In this document: in pieces, positions 63,963 through 64,000 of the stretch
Layout: every line of letters begins with the position of its first letter
Numbering within the stretch: the stretch's first letter is position 1
Assembly: GCA_903940125.1 (NCBI GenBank)
Contig: CAJAJL010000107.1
Coordinates: 1 to 64,000, forward strand
Length of the DNA stretch: 64,000 nt
Reading direction: 5' to 3'
Source of the DNA: an uncultured Chlorobiaceae bacterium
Lineage (GTDB): Bacteria > Bacteroidota > Chlorobiia > Chlorobiales > Chlorobiaceae
Notes under the pieces: model-generated
Told to the model about the DNA's origin: nothing
The model's input: the letters and a program-made list of their open reading frames with translations, nothing else
Databases searched by the model: none
Made by a program: the position numbers and the translations under genes

Positions 63963-64000
63963 ATGGCTCAATCAGGATATCAGAAATGTGCTTTCCAATC
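63952..64000 (+). CDS. pglZ: Start of probable BREX phosphatase gene pglZ (cut by window edge)
   Basis: The ATG at 63952 opens MFDKWLNQDIRNVLSN and runs to the window edge. The N-terminus resembles PglZ proteins, which start with a similar FDKWL...DI segment, and pglZ is the expected gene after pglX in a type 1 BREX operon. It overlaps the nuclease gene by 11 bases, with GGAG 8 bases before the ATG. Only 16 residues are visible. Confidence 0.6.
   Translation, partial: MFDKWLNQDIRNVLSN

Overview
The window looks like a chromosomal segment of a Gram-negative bacterium: it has a Wza-type outer-membrane export lipoprotein, an outer-membrane porin and an LPS/exopolysaccharide glycosyltransferase set. 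Gene content and protein flavour fit a green sulfur bacterium (Chlorobium/Pelodictyon group). No photosynthesis gene is present, so this is an inference from general resemblance. No rRNA, tRNA or CRISPR array was seen.

Region 1 (1-910) is debris: an edge ORF, an adenylation-domain fragment of a non-ribosomal peptide synthetase cut just before its third core motif, and a short unidentified coding remnant. Region 2 (about 910-28050) is a large exopolysaccharide/O-antigen locus, almost all on the minus strand and mostly in tightly spaced or overlapping genes. Read in transcription order it holds a WecG/TagA glycosyltransferase, a WbaP-type initiating sugar transferase, a STAS protein, a degenerate nucleotidyltransferase/hexapeptide/sugar-transferase fusion, a second STAS protein, an RsbW-like ATPase, a rhamnosyltransferase-like GT2, an acyltransferase, Wza, an ABC flippase-type transporter, two AT-rich glycosyltransferases, a Wzc-like co-polymerase with a degraded kinase domain, GT4, acetyltransferase, a Wzy/ligase-like polymerase, a VanZ-like protein, a radical SAM enzyme, GT2/GT4/GT2, an acyltransferase-SGNH protein, two tandem GT25 copies and an FkbM methyltransferase.

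Region 3 (28196-33657) encodes three signalling proteins: two response regulators with SpoIIE-type phosphatase outputs and one hybrid histidine kinase between them. With the two STAS proteins and the RsbW-like ATPase inside the polysaccharide operon they form what looks like a complete partner-switching circuit for polysaccharide production; no sigma factor is present. Region 4 (33990-46017) is mainly housekeeping: porin, a second RsbW-like ATPase, glucose-6-phosphate isomerase, ammonium transporter with a PII protein lacking the usual T-loop tyrosine, adenylosuccinate lyase, a CCA/poly(A) nucleotidyltransferase, an oxidoreductase, an MFS transporter, a B12/iron-type binding lipoprotein and a NUDIX hydrolase.

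Region 5 (46184-53600) is an accessory patch: a HigBA-like toxin-antitoxin pair, an SRAP (YedK) protein, a Fic enzyme preceded by a DNA-binding-protein remnant and followed by the first 23 codons of a type III restriction Res subunit, a methyltransferase between two degenerate copies of a 105-bp tail sequence, UmuDC, and a frameshifted gene. Region 6 (53962-end) is a BREX phage-defence operon: brxA, brxB, brxC, pglX, a DUF1016/YhcG-type PDDEXK nuclease with an in-frame amber codon near its start and three palindromic repeats inside it, and the first codons of a probable pglZ at the right edge.
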